In this document: positions 1 to 7,430 of the stretch, one piece after another
Position numbering within the stretch: the first letter of the stretch is position 1
How the letters are laid out: each line of letters begins with the position of its first letter
NCBI GenBank assembly: GCA_034096865.1
Contig: JAWQFJ010011989.1
Span: forward strand, 1-12,046
Source: Theodoxus fluviatilis
Taxonomy: Eukaryota; Mollusca; Gastropoda; Cycloneritida; Neritidae
DNA: 12,046 nucleotides
Direction of reading: 5' to 3'
Notes under the pieces: generated by a model
Told to the model about the DNA's origin: nothing
What the model saw: only the letters and a program-made list of their open reading frames with translations
Databases searched by the model: none
Made by a program: the position numbers and the translations under genes

Positions 1-107
1 GAACGTTGAACAGTCAACTGTACTTCTCAGATGGCTGTTGAGGAACTATTTATTCGTACGCATGCGCAAGCTTCGTAACTATGCAGTAGCAGTTACTTCC
101 CTTGTTC

Positions 108-472
108 ATGGTAATATGACATTTACCAAATCAGGTTTTCTACGGTGTCCCGGAGCAGGGAAACAAACCTTGGAAGACCTAAAAAACGTTTCAAGGACTG
201 TGTGACAGTAACTCCAGCATGGTAGCGTGCCTCCAAGAGATCTGGACATCCTGGCAAAGGACCGAACCAACTGGAGGGTGGTCGAATGGGAAGCGACATT
301 CACCTTCGAGGAGACCAGACGGAACCGACTTACCATTTCCTGGTAGAGAAGAAGAGCTGCAGCTCAGGTCACCTGCAGAGCTGCCTTCCAGTGCCCCCAC
401 TGTCCCCGTCAATGTGGCTCGCGTATCGGCCCGGAAAGTCACATCAACAAACACATTTGGAGGAGAGATTAA
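108..472 (+). pseudogene. Degenerate LINE ORF2 C-terminal end with C2H2 zinc finger
   Basis: This is the tail of a non-LTR retrotransposon ORF2, downstream of the reverse transcriptase domain. It reads across three frames. 123-167 gives LPNQVFYGVPEQGNK, matching the usual 'RLPKQ-x-FYGEL-x-x-G-x-R' segment. 169-222 gives LGRPKKRFKDCVTVTPAW, matching 'GRxKKRFKD'. 227-472 gives VPPRDLDILAKDRTNWR, then AAFQCPHC and ESHINKH. Residues coded at 392-454 form a perfect C-x2-C-x12-H-x3-H zinc finger, and a natural-looking stop (TAA) lies at 470-472. Breaks are two frameshifts (about 168 and 223-226) and an in-frame TAG at 344-346, so it cannot be translated whole. The end-of-ORF2 zinc finger after a basic KKR-FKD segment is a known arrangement in invertebrate LINEs; the family assignment is from memory. 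The first ~100 bases may hold more of it (ctcagatgg at about 26-34 could be the 'LRWAGH' motif), but this is not secure. Confidence 0.75.
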
Positions 473-1312
473 ACTGCGCAGTCTGCCATTGTCGCTTGCA
501 ACAGGCAAGCACCACCATCTCTAACCGCTATGCTTCTTAGATTCCGTCACAGTTTACGTCTATTGAACATTTGTACCATTCAGCTGGAGCTGCTCGAAGC
601 CCCATCTCATCGGCAGGAACCTTTGGCTTCTGGGCACTCTGGGCCTGCTCTTGTCACCGAGTTAGGGGCAGACCCAGGCAGCCGAAGAAAGGGAGGGACA
701 GGGTCAGACCATTTCGACCCGAACATATGTTCAGATCACCCTGGAAGAGAGAGCACAACCCACGGTCAGCAAATCTTGTTTCCAACTCCTTCAAAGATTT
801 CTGCACTCATCTACCAATCGGACACACAGACAAATCCTGCGATATTTCTGGGCCGAGCGTGTTTCATCATGTCGGCGAGAGTTTCATTGCCATGGATTCT
901 CGTCAGCTCACTTGCCGATGACTTGCCGCGGTGTCACCTAGTCCCCAGTCAGCGTGTGCACTGCGGGGCCTTTGCCGATAATCTCTTGACACGAAACATC
1001 AATATCCAGTTTGCCTCTGCGGCAGCTTCGGAGGCGGGCGGCTGGGGTGTGTTTCGAGTGCACTGTGATTACTGCAGTTGTAGGTTGCGTGCTGACATGC
1101 ATGACTGCACCGCACTGTTGCACGTGGACAGCACGCGCCCCCAGTCATGCGTGCTATGACTGCACACGACAACCCTTGCTTTCAACGCTATGTCGCAGTA
1201 GAGTTTCATGTTCACGTTGTTGTGGATTCAGTCAAAGAGTGTTTTTAGTCGAATGACAGATTGGTGGATATTTGTTTAATTCTTGTTTTTGGGGTGGGGA
1301 TGGGGTTGACAT
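473..1312. other. No supported gene; unique-looking DNA
   Basis: No recognisable protein or RNA gene was found here. A 209-codon open stretch on the + strand (530-1159) has no recognisable domain and no lasting low-complexity signal, so it is treated as chance. Small structures are an inverted repeat GCATGACTG (1099-1107) with CAGTCATGC (1142-1150), and a direct repeat ATGACTGCAC at 1101-1110 and 1156-1165. The 3' untranslated region of the LINE fragment upstream may extend into the start of this stretch, but no poly(A) signal or tail was seen to mark its end. Confidence 0.5.
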
Positions 1313-1431
1313 TGTGTGCTTGTGTGTGCGTGTATGTGTGTGCGTGTATGTGTGTGTGTGTGTGTGTGTGAGTATGCGCATGTGTGTGTGTGTGTGTGTG
1401 TGTGTCTGTGTGTGAGAGTGAGTGTGCGCAC

Positions 1432-1465
<34 letters not shown>

Positions 1466-1489
1466 GTATGTGTGTGCGTGTGCGCGCGT
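1313..1489 (+). repeat. (TG)n microsatellite, interrupted
   Basis: This is about 177 bp of TG dinucleotides broken by TA, GC and AG steps, ending in an alternating purine-pyrimidine GTGCGCGCG stretch. The interruptions mark it as an old compound array. Long open frames on both strands here (Cys/Val or His/Thr runs) are products of the repeat, not genes. Such tracts can adopt left-handed Z-DNA, which is general knowledge and not shown here. Confidence 0.97.
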
Positions 1490-1524
1490 TTGCAATGTCC
1501 CAATTAGTCAGCGATTTGGGCCTG

Positions 1525-1526
<2 letters not shown>

Positions 1527-1576
<50 letters not shown>

Positions 1577-1602
1577 CTCTCTCCTCTCTCTCTCTCTCTC
1601 TC
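1527..1602 (+). repeat. (TC)n microsatellite
   Basis: A near-pure TC run of about 76 bp, with two CC-type interruptions near 1572 and 1582. All pyrimidine on the + strand. It starts 37 bp after the TG array and leads directly into the tetranucleotide block. Confidence 0.97.
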
Positions 1603-1608
1603 CACACT

Positions 1609-1900
1609 CGTATTTATCCATCTATCTGCTTGTATCTATCCATCTATCTGCTCGTATCTATCCATCTATCTACTCGTATATATCCATCTACCTACCTACC
1701 TACCTGTATATATCTACTCATATATATCCATCTATCTACTCGTATCCATTCATCTACTCGTTTATATCCATCTATCTACTCGTTTCTATCCATCCATCCA
1801 CCCACCCGTATCTATCTATCCATCCACCCATCCATCCATCCATCCATCCATCTGTATATGCCTGTATCTATCTATCTATCTGTATCTGTCTGTATCTATC
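1609..1900 (+). repeat. TATC/CATC tetranucleotide array with 22-bp higher-order unit
   Basis: Made of TATC, CATC, CTAC and CACC tetranucleotides. In the first ~75 bp they are organised in a 22-bp unit, roughly GTATCTATCCATCTATCTGC followed by TC, seen three or more times with few changes. Further on the unit decays, and runs of CATC (1826-1851) replace it. Open frames through it give Ser/Ile/Tyr/Leu-rich nonsense. The CATC motif is also the tail motif of the SINE-like elements in this window, so part of the array could have grown from an old SINE tail; this is inference. Confidence 0.92.
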
Positions 1901-1915
1901 ATATGTTTATATGCA

Positions 1916-1916
<1 letters not shown>

Positions 1917-1952
<36 letters not shown>

Positions 1953-1953
1953 T
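1917..1953. repeat. (TA)n microsatellite
   Basis: About 30 bp of pure AT alternation followed by GTATAT. It closes the block of four neighbouring simple repeats that begins at 1313. Confidence 0.95.
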
Positions 1954-2123
1954 TAACTTTAACCAGTTTTATCCAGGTGTGGCCCTCCCCCCGAGAGTTT
2001 CAGGAAGTTTAAAGGGCTGAAACACTTGTCGTCGGGGGCTCTTCCTCTGAAGACCGTCTGCTGCCTCGCTCCGTTGGGAGTTTCTTGCTACTACTATCTA
2101 TTCGTATCTATCCATCTATCTAT

Positions 2124-2272
2124 CCGGGCTGCGACTAAGATTAGGTCCAGTGCGTCTCTTTACGCGATTCGTAAAGGGCGATTGCCTAGGGAAACCGTGC
2201 CTTGACTTGCTTTAACAAGCTCCTGTGATATTCGTTTTCCATTGCCTTACATAACCTAAAAAGGCTGATAGA
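2124..2272 (+). mobile_element. SINE-like element, copy A
   Basis: One of four related copies. In element orientation it shows ACTAAGATTAGG, TACGCGATTCGTAAAGGGCGA, CCTAGGGAAACCGTGCCTTGAC and finally CCTTACATAACCTAAAAAGG followed by CTGATAG. It matches copy B (5373-5554, minus strand) along most of its length, for example CCTAGGGA-ACCGTG-CTTGA. The 3' end stops after GATAG and lacks the GGCCGTAAAACACC plus (CATC)n tail seen in B, so it is 3' truncated or decayed. The 5' end abuts a short TATC/CATC run (about 2100-2123). No target-site duplication was found. It has no coding capacity and would depend on a LINE for movement. Confidence 0.72.
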
Positions 2273-2879
2273 GGATGAATGAGAAAATGATTTTTACGGC
2301 TCTTTCTCTATCTCCAGCACACAACCCCCACCCCCACCCCCACCCCCAATGACAAGAACTCAAAAAGAACGCCGTCACTATCACGGGCATCGAGCGGTAG
2401 GTAGGTAAGCAGCACCAGCTGTTCGATTCAGACACAGCTCGGATCGATGTAATTACTGATGGCTCAGCCGTCAGAATGAGCCTACAATCCACTTATATAG
2501 CGCGGGCGTCACTCGCGGCTCTTGACTGCTACAGAAAGGCCCGCGTGGGTTGGAACAGATAATTCGATGAAAGCCGGTTAAGGTGAATGCCTCATGAGTG
2601 TTCGATGGTCCAAAAATAGCTCGACCAATACTTGCTTCTGAATGTATGTAAGGATATGAAAGGAATGTGAATAAAGAATTTTTAATGAACGCTTTTCTAA
2701 AATCCATATGCACCAAACGCGCGATTTCGTCACGTCGCGACTAAAACTTGTCGAACGGGAGCGTGACTTTTGCAGACATTGCGCATGGTAAATATTTGAC
2801 TGTGCGTCCATTGCTCTGTTTTTTCCTTCTTTGTCGATGTGCACATGAACTTTGTGTTTTATCCACAGATATTTTAATT
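2273..2879. other. No supported gene; contains (CCCCCA)n
   Basis: No gene was recognised in this stretch. The only clear structure is the C-rich hexamer run at 2324-2348. Minus-strand open frames here (for example 2471-2716 and 2578-2844) overlap each other in different frames and show no domain. The last 130 bases lead into the CTC-rich tract. Confidence 0.5.
2324..2348 (-). repeat. (GGGGGT)4 run, potential G-quadruplex
   Basis: Four tandem CCCCCA units on the + strand, so the minus strand carries four G5 runs separated by single T. This fits the usual four-run G-quadruplex pattern. It is not the TTAGGG telomere repeat of most animals. Confidence 0.85.
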
Positions 2880-3009
2880 TACCTCCTCCTCCTCCTCCCT
2901 TTCCTGCTCCTGCTCCTCCTTCCCCTCCTACTTCTCCTCCTGCTGCTGCTGCTCCTCCTCCTCCCTCCCGCCGTCCCTCCTCCTCCTCCTCTTCCCCCCT
3001 CCTCCTCTT
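2880..3009 (+). repeat. CTC/CTG trinucleotide-rich pyrimidine tract
   Basis: About 130 bp of CTC, CTG and TCC triplets, almost all pyrimidine on the + strand (a CTG cluster at 2939-2952). The reading frames through it give Leu, Pro or Ser runs and are not gene evidence. It directly adjoins the 5' end of SINE-like copy C at 3010. Confidence 0.93.
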
Positions 3010-3190
3010 CTGTGGGTTAGGAGTAAAAAATAGACCACCTCGTCTTCCTACGCAATTCGTAAATGGCGAATAACTATGACTATCACTCTAGCCAGCCGAG
3101 AGATTTTCGTGACCAATGGTCTTACGTCGCCTGCTAAGGCTGATAGGCTGTAAAGCTCCGTTCATTCATTCATCCATCCATTTATTCATT
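3010..3190 (+). mobile_element. SINE-like element, copy C
   Basis: It starts at CTGTGGGTTAGGAG, the same start as copy B on its own strand (CTGTGGGTTCGGG). It continues with CCTACGCAATTCGTAAATGG and CGAATAAC, a diverged middle, then GAGATTTTCGTGACCAATGG, TCTTACGTCGCCTGC and AAGGCTGATAGGCTGTAAAG. The tail is CATT and CATC tetranucleotides (3161-3190). The hairpin shared by all four copies is present (TTAC to GTAA around AGCCT/AGGCG when read on the minus strand). No convincing target-site duplication was seen, since the 5' flank is low-complexity. Divergence from B is high, so this is an older insertion. Confidence 0.7.
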
Positions 3191-3304
3191 GCCCCTTTTC
3201 TTGCGCGCCTGTTCATCGAGTTGCTCTTCGAGATTTTGTTCTTTTCCAGCTGATCTTGTTCTTCCTTCGCTCCTCCTACTGCTCCGTAACCTGATCTTCC
3301 GCGT

Positions 3305-3380
3305 CCCCCCCCCCCCAACCTTCCCCCACCCCCTGCTCAACCTCCCCCCCCCCCACCTCATCCCCCACCTTCCCTACCCC
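3305..3380 (+). repeat. Poly-C rich tract
   Basis: Two C-runs of about 12 bases (3305-3316 and 3344-3354) sit among shorter C-runs with A/T breaks. The minus strand is strongly G-rich and could form G-quadruplexes. Homopolymers of this length also make the exact count unreliable in sequencing. Confidence 0.9.
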
Positions 3381-4159
3381 TTTTGCGCCTAAACTCTACT
3401 TTCATTCTAACTCGTCCTTCCATTCTATCTATTTCTTGCCTTTTTTTTGCTCCTTCTCCTACGTATGCTGCTCCTTTGCCGTGATTTATCTCATCTTCCT
3501 TTTCTGTCTCCTCGCTATCATCCTCACCACTCCCCTTCCGTCATTGACTGTGTTGCGTGATACCGTATCACGAATCTCCCCAACATCTCGGTACTGCATA
3601 ATTCAAACCAGTCCAGCTACCGAGGAGGAAATAAAGATTTTGGATAAGCTAAGATCGACATCATACAGTTCTATTGCTTTTGGGCATTGTAGTTAGAGAC
3701 CAGCCTCTCCCAGCTGTCTCAGTGCAGCATATCCTCGTACACGAAATGTCTACAGGCAGCCTCTTGGAGTGCTGGAGGGGTTATCCAATCCCATGGTTTC
3801 CATCAGCTAGTCCTTGTAGAAAGTTTGTTTTGATAGCTCAATATATTCAGTTACGACCACGGAGTCCTGCTAGCCAAAGCATTGTTACACGATACGGACT
3901 TTCATACCTTGCGCTCCGGTTCCTTTCACTCTGGCACAGAAAGGACAATGTTACAACCACGTCCAGAAACGCTATTTCACCGACCAAATTTGCTCTATGT
4001 TTTGTGACAGCAGCAGGCTTAGTTTATGAGGAAATGTTGATTTTCAGTTTTGACCGAGTCTTTGACCCTTACCGCGGCCTTGACCTTGCAAAATAGTCAA
4101 GAATAAATGTACACGTCGAAAAGATATTACCACTCACAATCTATGTGACGAGACTGGTA
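3381..4159. other. No supported gene; unique-looking DNA
   Basis: Nothing recognisable as a gene. A perfect inverted repeat CGTGATAC-C-GTATCACG lies at 3556-3572. At 4052-4091 three TGACC half-sites occur in 40 bp (TTGACCGAG, TTGACCC, TTGACCTTG), which resemble nuclear-receptor half-sites but are also common in repeated DNA. A 140-codon open stretch (3674-4096) reads straight through these and shows no domain. Confidence 0.5.
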
Positions 4160-4280
4160 GAAATGCAATGTATAATTTCCCGGAAAACCGCAATGTTAAA
4201 AACACTCATCTTTACACACATCATTCTGTGAACCACGGTCAGTATTGACACTGACACAGTTCGCAATGAATGAGTCATAG
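4160..4280 (-). repeat. Diverged dispersed repeat, copy 1
   Basis: On the + strand this holds AATGCAATGTATAATTTCCC, then GGAAAACCGCAATGTTAAA and, later, GTCAGTATTGACACTGACAC. It aligns by eye to 4917-5035 in the same order. On the minus strand the two copies encode similar short segments: VFNIAVFREIIHCI here and IFTIAFYTEIIYRI at the other copy. The family is unknown; a transposon remnant is likely, and real coding is not supported. Confidence 0.4.
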
Positions 4281-4916
4281 ACTTGCCCCTTCGTATTACA
4301 GCACTGCGCCAAAAATAGTTCGTTCTGATAAGATTTTTTTCTCCACTTTTTACATAAATCATTCAGATGTTAAAACTTGTTTCCATTTCAACACAAACAT
4401 TTTATTGTATCGAATAAACGCTTGTTTATTGCCTCATCAAGAGTAAGTTAAGAGTTTTGTGCGAAATAGTCTTAGAACTACTTTAGCGGCGTATATCTGG
4501 GAGCAGATCGGCTATCCCACAAGCCTCTCGTGTGACCTCCTCATGCATATTTCGGACGAAAACCTTCCATCACGTGATGTCAACTGTGCTAGAGACACTT
4601 TCGCCGGCAGGCGAAGTCTCAAGTGACCTAGAATGATCACGCACATCGGATGATTTTGGTAATGACCATTACAAAAGGCCAATCAAAGAACTACACGCAC
4701 TGAAGTCATGCCTATCAATACGTTTGTATTAAGTATGGTGGTACAGGCACACACGGTCTCTGAATAAACGTACGGCTTACACATTCCCTAGGTTGTTGAC
4801 ATGTATGTTTCCACGATTTCTTTACCCATGCCGCGGCCATGACATTTCAGCTCGATCAATAAAAAGAATATGCATTGAAAGGTCTTCTGATCTGCTGCTC
4901 TTGCGTCAGGTTCGAT
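4281..4916. other. No supported gene; hairpins and E-box palindrome
   Basis: No protein or RNA gene was recognised. Structures are the inverted repeat AATAAAC-gctt-GTTTATT at 4413-4430, and the E-box palindrome and hairpin at 4568-4620 listed separately. Around 4670-4690 is a CCAAT sequence (GGCCAATC). There is no convincing TATA or transcript evidence downstream. Confidence 0.45.
4568..4620. promoter_or_regulatory. E-box palindrome followed by bulged hairpin
   Basis: CATCACGTGATG (4568-4579) is a perfect 12-bp palindrome centred on the E-box CACGTG. The TCACGTGA form is the preferred site of USF/MITF/TFE-type bHLH-ZIP factors (established for those families). Thirteen bases later, 4592-4620 folds as GAGAC-(ACT bulge)-TTCGCC-ggca-GGCGAA-GTCTC, an 11-bp stem with a 4-base loop. 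No gene is attached, so a regulatory role is only a possibility; the hairpin could equally be a relic of a small transposon. Confidence 0.25.
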
Positions 4917-5035
4917 GACAATGCGATATATAATTTCCGTATAAAAAGCAATAGTAAAGATTCTGCACACTCAGTCACACAGACCTACGAACACATTGAC
5001 GACGTCAATTCAATACAGACTCACTTTGTTAACGC
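4917..5035 (-). repeat. Diverged dispersed repeat, copy 2
   Basis: Aligns to 4160-4280: AATGCGATATATAATTTCC, then AAAAAGCAATAGTAAA and GTCAATTCAATACAGACTCA follow the same order as in copy 1. The best-conserved block is about 39 bp with roughly 70 percent identity by eye. It lies about 755 bp from copy 1 in the same orientation. Minus-strand translation gives IFTIAFYTEIIYRI, similar to copy 1. Confidence 0.4.
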
Positions 5036-5356
5036 AAACAAATAAAAGCGTGAACTGTCCTTCTATCAAGCCCTGATAGAATAAACAAATAATCATAGAA
5101 ATACATGGACAATTCTGGAAGAACTTAGTAATCTTGATAAAGAAATAATGGTGCATAGTTAAAAGAAAAAAATTCTCGTCATACAACCAAAAGACGGTGA
5201 CTGTACGTAATGAGTAAGTAATCTCTCGTAACGATCAATCAACCCAATTCAAGTTAAACTGTAACAATACACGCCATGTACTCAAATACACGATGTCTTT
5301 GACAAACGGCCGCCAGAGAGCAAGTATAATGCATGAACTGCACACTAAGGAAACAA
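5036..5356. other. No supported gene; AT-rich
   Basis: AT-rich DNA with no recognised gene. A perfect inverted repeat TTCTATCA-agccc-TGATAGAA occupies 5061-5081 (8-bp arms, 5-base loop). Confidence 0.5.
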
Positions 5357-5372
5357 AGGAAAGCAGGCATGG
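5357..5372 (+). repeat. Target-site duplication, left, of SINE copy B
   Basis: AGGAAAGCAGGCATGG here is repeated exactly at 5555-5570. A 16-bp perfect direct repeat at the boundaries of an element is typical of LINE-machinery (target-primed) insertion. Confidence 0.85.
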
Positions 5373-5554
5373 ATGGATGGATGGTGTTTTACGGCCTATC
5401 AGCCTTTGTAGGCTATGTAAGGCCATTTAGCACGAAAATCACTAGGACAGTTTAGATTAAACGCTAATCAAGTCACGGTGTCCCTAGGTATTCGCCTCTT
5501 ATGAATCGCATAGGGAGACTCGGTGAGTCAATTCTTATCCCGAACCCACAGGGG
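5373..5554 (-). mobile_element. SINE-like element, copy B, best preserved
   Basis: Read on the minus strand it begins CCCCTGTGGGTTCGGGATAA, then GACTCACCGAGTCTCCC, GATTCATAAGAGGCGAATAC, CCTAGGGACACCGTGACTTG, a middle part, and GGCCTTACATAGCCTAC. It then reads AAAGGCTGATAGGCCGTAAA, ACACC, and ends in a short (CATC)n tail next to the duplicated target site. The exact 16-bp duplication on both sides makes the ends certain, so the inserted length is about 182 bp. GTGGGTTCGGGA near the start could be a degenerate tRNA-type box B (GGTTCGAnnC), but no box A was seen, so the copy may be 5' truncated, or the family may be the 3' end of a LINE. The layout resembles molluscan SINEs of the V-domain type; that is from memory. 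It is the youngest copy here judging by the intact duplication. Confidence 0.85.
5389..5420. other. Conserved 3'-domain hairpin of the SINE family
   Basis: TTAC ... AGCCT-ttgt-AGGCT ... GTAA forms nested pairing: TTAC (5389-5392) with GTAA (5417-5420), and AGCCT (5401-5405) with AGGCT (5410-5414). The same arrangement recurs in copy D (AGCCTA-tc-TAGGCT between TTAC and GTAA) and, with changes, in A and C. The 3' end of a SINE RNA is the part bound by the partner LINE enzyme, so a conserved fold there is plausible. Confidence 0.5.
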
Positions 5555-5570
5555 AGGAAAGCAGGCATGG
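5555..5570 (+). repeat. Target-site duplication, right, of SINE copy B
   Basis: Exact 16-base match to 5357-5372. Confidence 0.85.
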
Positions 5571-5906
5571 TTACGTGATGGAATGTTTTAAAGCTATATC
5601 ATGAGCAATATGCAAATTTGTTCATACAATCTGCAAGCTCAACTTTTAAACTGGCTCTTTTCCTGAAAAATCGAAAATTGTACAGACAAAAAACATGTTT
5701 AACAAAGAGCCATGAAAGCAATTCGCCATTACCTGGTCTCCTCACAATGAGCAAAGTAGTTGAAAATATGTGCAACTTACCTTCTTGAACTTCATTAGTA
5801 CGCATGAGCTCCTTTCATCGTAACACTCAGACATTAGACAGAAGTATTCCTGCTGAGCAACCCTGGTCGACTAATGTCTGACGTCACTAACTGCGATAAA
5901 CTAGCT
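5571..5906. other. No supported gene; long-spaced inverted repeat
   Basis: No gene was recognised. TCAGACATTAG (5827-5837) and CTAATGTCTGA (5871-5881) form a perfect 11-bp inverted repeat with a 33-bp spacer. On the minus strand a canonical 5' splice-site-like string (AAG|GTAAGT) lies near 5775-5785 after a 9-codon open stretch beginning with ATG, but nothing upstream supports an exon. Confidence 0.45.
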
Positions 5907-6323
5907 GGGGCCGTATTTCAAAACTTGTAGGTGGCTTTTGACATTGTGTACTATGCAATTATTCCAACAATACCAAAAAAAGAATTCCACTGCTTACTAT
6001 TGGTTATTTGCTGGTTATAGTTTTACGTTCAAGGTCGAAGGCAGTATGTTGTTCTTCACTCACCACTCCCTGAGAGGCGAAACATATCTTCCGGACTTCC
6101 GCAAGGATCAATTCTACGTCCTCTTCTGTTCTGCATGTACAATAATGACCTTCCTGTCCATAGTTCCGCAGTCAAGTTGAAGCACACGTTGTTGGTTACG
6201 CACTAAAGCAGTGGCAAACACTTCATGGGAATTCAAGACATTCTGCATCATGACCTCCAACTAACAAAAAAGACAGCGCAGAAATGATATGCTGAGGAAT
6301 TTAATCTAGATTTAACGTGTAAA
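5907..6323 (+). pseudogene. Non-LTR retrotransposon reverse transcriptase fragment
   Basis: A single frame starting at 5907 gives recognisable RT motifs in order. GAVFQNL(stop)VAFDIVYYAI (from 5907) matches motif A, 'GAVFLDLxKAFDxVDHAI'; the first catalytic Asp is Asn here. RRQYVVL...RRNISSG follows, then motif B at 6096, LPQGSILRPLLFCMYNNDLP, close to 'VPQGSILGPLLFxxYINDLP'. SSAVKL...HTLL follows, where motif C (FADD) is missing, then IQDILHHDLQL and YAEEFNLDLTCK, matching the 'LQxDLxxL...WxxxFNxxKCK' region. Stops are TAG 5928, TAG 6018, TAA 6204 and TGA 6285. About 140 codons thus stay in frame despite four stops. The type fits CR1/L2/Jockey-like LINEs. It has no upstream endonuclease and no 3' end, and cannot be active. 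Confidence 0.85.
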
Positions 6324-6357
6324 AGTTCCCAAGAATTCCCCCAAAACTTTCAACGTG

Positions 6358-6390
6358 TATCCTACCTAGTTTTGAAATACGCACGTAGCT
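6358..6390 (-). repeat. Inverted partial copy of the RT fragment start
   Basis: Read on the minus strand this gives AGCTACGTG, then CGTATTTCAAAACT and AGGTAGG. The 14-base core CGTATTTCAAAACT is identical to 5912-5925, flanked in both places by AGCT on one side and TAGG on the other. Both copies carry the same altered codons (CAA AAC, Gln-Asn, where the family has Leu-Asp). TAGCT stands just outside each arm (5902-5906 and 6386-6390). It may be a terminal or foldback inverted repeat of a composite element, or a local inverted duplication. Confidence 0.6.
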
Positions 6391-6864
6391 AAAGGAAACG
6401 TCCAATAAATATTACAAGTGAGTCTTGATTACAGTCTCACCCAGTCTTCCCATGCAGCAACAAGTGTAAAGATTGTAAATGGAAACTTTTTTCACTTCAG
6501 AAGACAAACTTCCCTTCCATCCTTTGGAGAAAAAAATCTCGTTTCGCGGCTCCTTCCTTGACCTTTACAATGAATATGCCCTTAATGTCTGCAGGAAATG
6601 TCCAGGAGAAGCAACAAATCAATCAATCACCAAATCAAAAGAGTCTGTTTCAGTCGTACTCCTTCACCCAAGACAACTCCCAGCCTTTTTCTCCGAACAC
6701 TACTGATCATTTTTTTAGGAATGTTATCAGCAGGAATTTAGGGTCTGTATTTCATACGCCTCACCATCATACACTGTACCTTTTTGCGGACATCGTCCAA
6801 ATATCCACTGTACAGCAGTCAAGGGTTGCTACAACGTTCATTCCCGGCAATCACTTTCCAACAG
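6391..6864. other. No supported gene
   Basis: No gene was recognised. A 205-codon open stretch (6558-7175) begins here but passes into the poly-C and pyrimidine-rich tract and becomes Pro/Ser/Thr/His-rich, which is the composition of the DNA rather than a domain. Confidence 0.5.
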
Positions 6865-6902
6865 CCCCCCCCCCCCCCCCCCTTCCCCCAACCCCGCCCC
6901 CC
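6865..6902 (+). repeat. Poly-C run (18 C) and C-rich flank
   Basis: An uninterrupted run of 18 C (6865-6882) followed by CCCCCA, CCCCG and CCCCCC blocks. Its exact length should be treated as uncertain. The minus strand is a candidate G-quadruplex. Confidence 0.9.
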
Positions 6903-7330
6903 GAAAAAATATTTCCTCAATCGTTTTCTCAAACATGCAGCCAAATCTGTCTCGCTACCACACCATCAAGCCATCTATTCCTCGAACCACTTACTACCCA
7001 ATTAGCCATCCGAACTATCTCCTCCTCCTACACCTCACATCCCCACCCACATCCTCGCAAAAATTTCTTTTCTACTCAAGCGCCCCTCACCCCTCCACTT
7101 TCAGTCTATCCCTTACCACCAACACGGATACCAATCATCCATCAGTCCACTCTACGCATGCACACTACCCACTAACACACCTGATCCCCCTCTTCCTCCC
7201 TCCCTCCATCTCTCCTACACCCCACCCCCTCCCCTCAACGCATCCGCTATCCGCGACATTTCCACAACCCACAACCCCACCATCCCACCCCTTCATCCCG
7301 TGCAAAAAAGAAACCCCACTTCAAGCAGAT
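6903..7330 (+). other. C/A/T-rich, G-poor tract; no supported gene
   Basis: About 400 bp with very few G on the + strand, including CCCACCCCCTCCCC-type stretches near 7215-7235 and 7265-7290. Overlapping open frames on both strands come from the skewed composition. No transposon motif was recognised. Confidence 0.55.
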
Positions 7331-7430
7331 TCGATGATGGTAGAAGATCGATCGGTGTCTGCAAACAGGACGCAGGATTGCGCCTGAGGAGGAGGCGAAG
7401 AGGACTTCATGGGTGAACATTCCCGTCCTG

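Noticed and set aside
530..1159. 209-codon open frame on the + strand as a host gene
   Set aside because: No recognisable domain, no splice or promoter context, and overlapping open frames in other phases; chance in moderately GC-rich DNA is enough.
1232..2012. Open frames rich in His/Thr, Cys/Val or Ser/Ile/Tyr
   Set aside because: They are direct translations of TG, TC and TATC microsatellites.
2324..2348. Telomeric repeat
   Set aside because: The unit is CCCCCA, not the CCCTAA of most animals, and there are only four copies.
4052..4091. Nuclear-receptor response element made of TGACC half-sites
   Set aside because: Spacing is irregular and such strings are frequent in repeated DNA; there is no gene next to it.
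3674..4096. 140-codon open frame as a gene
   Set aside because: No domain recognised, and it passes through TGACC-type repeated DNA without any change in character.
6558..7387. Pro-rich secreted-type protein
   Set aside because: Pro/Ser/Thr/His content follows from the poly-C and G-poor DNA, and several frames are open together.
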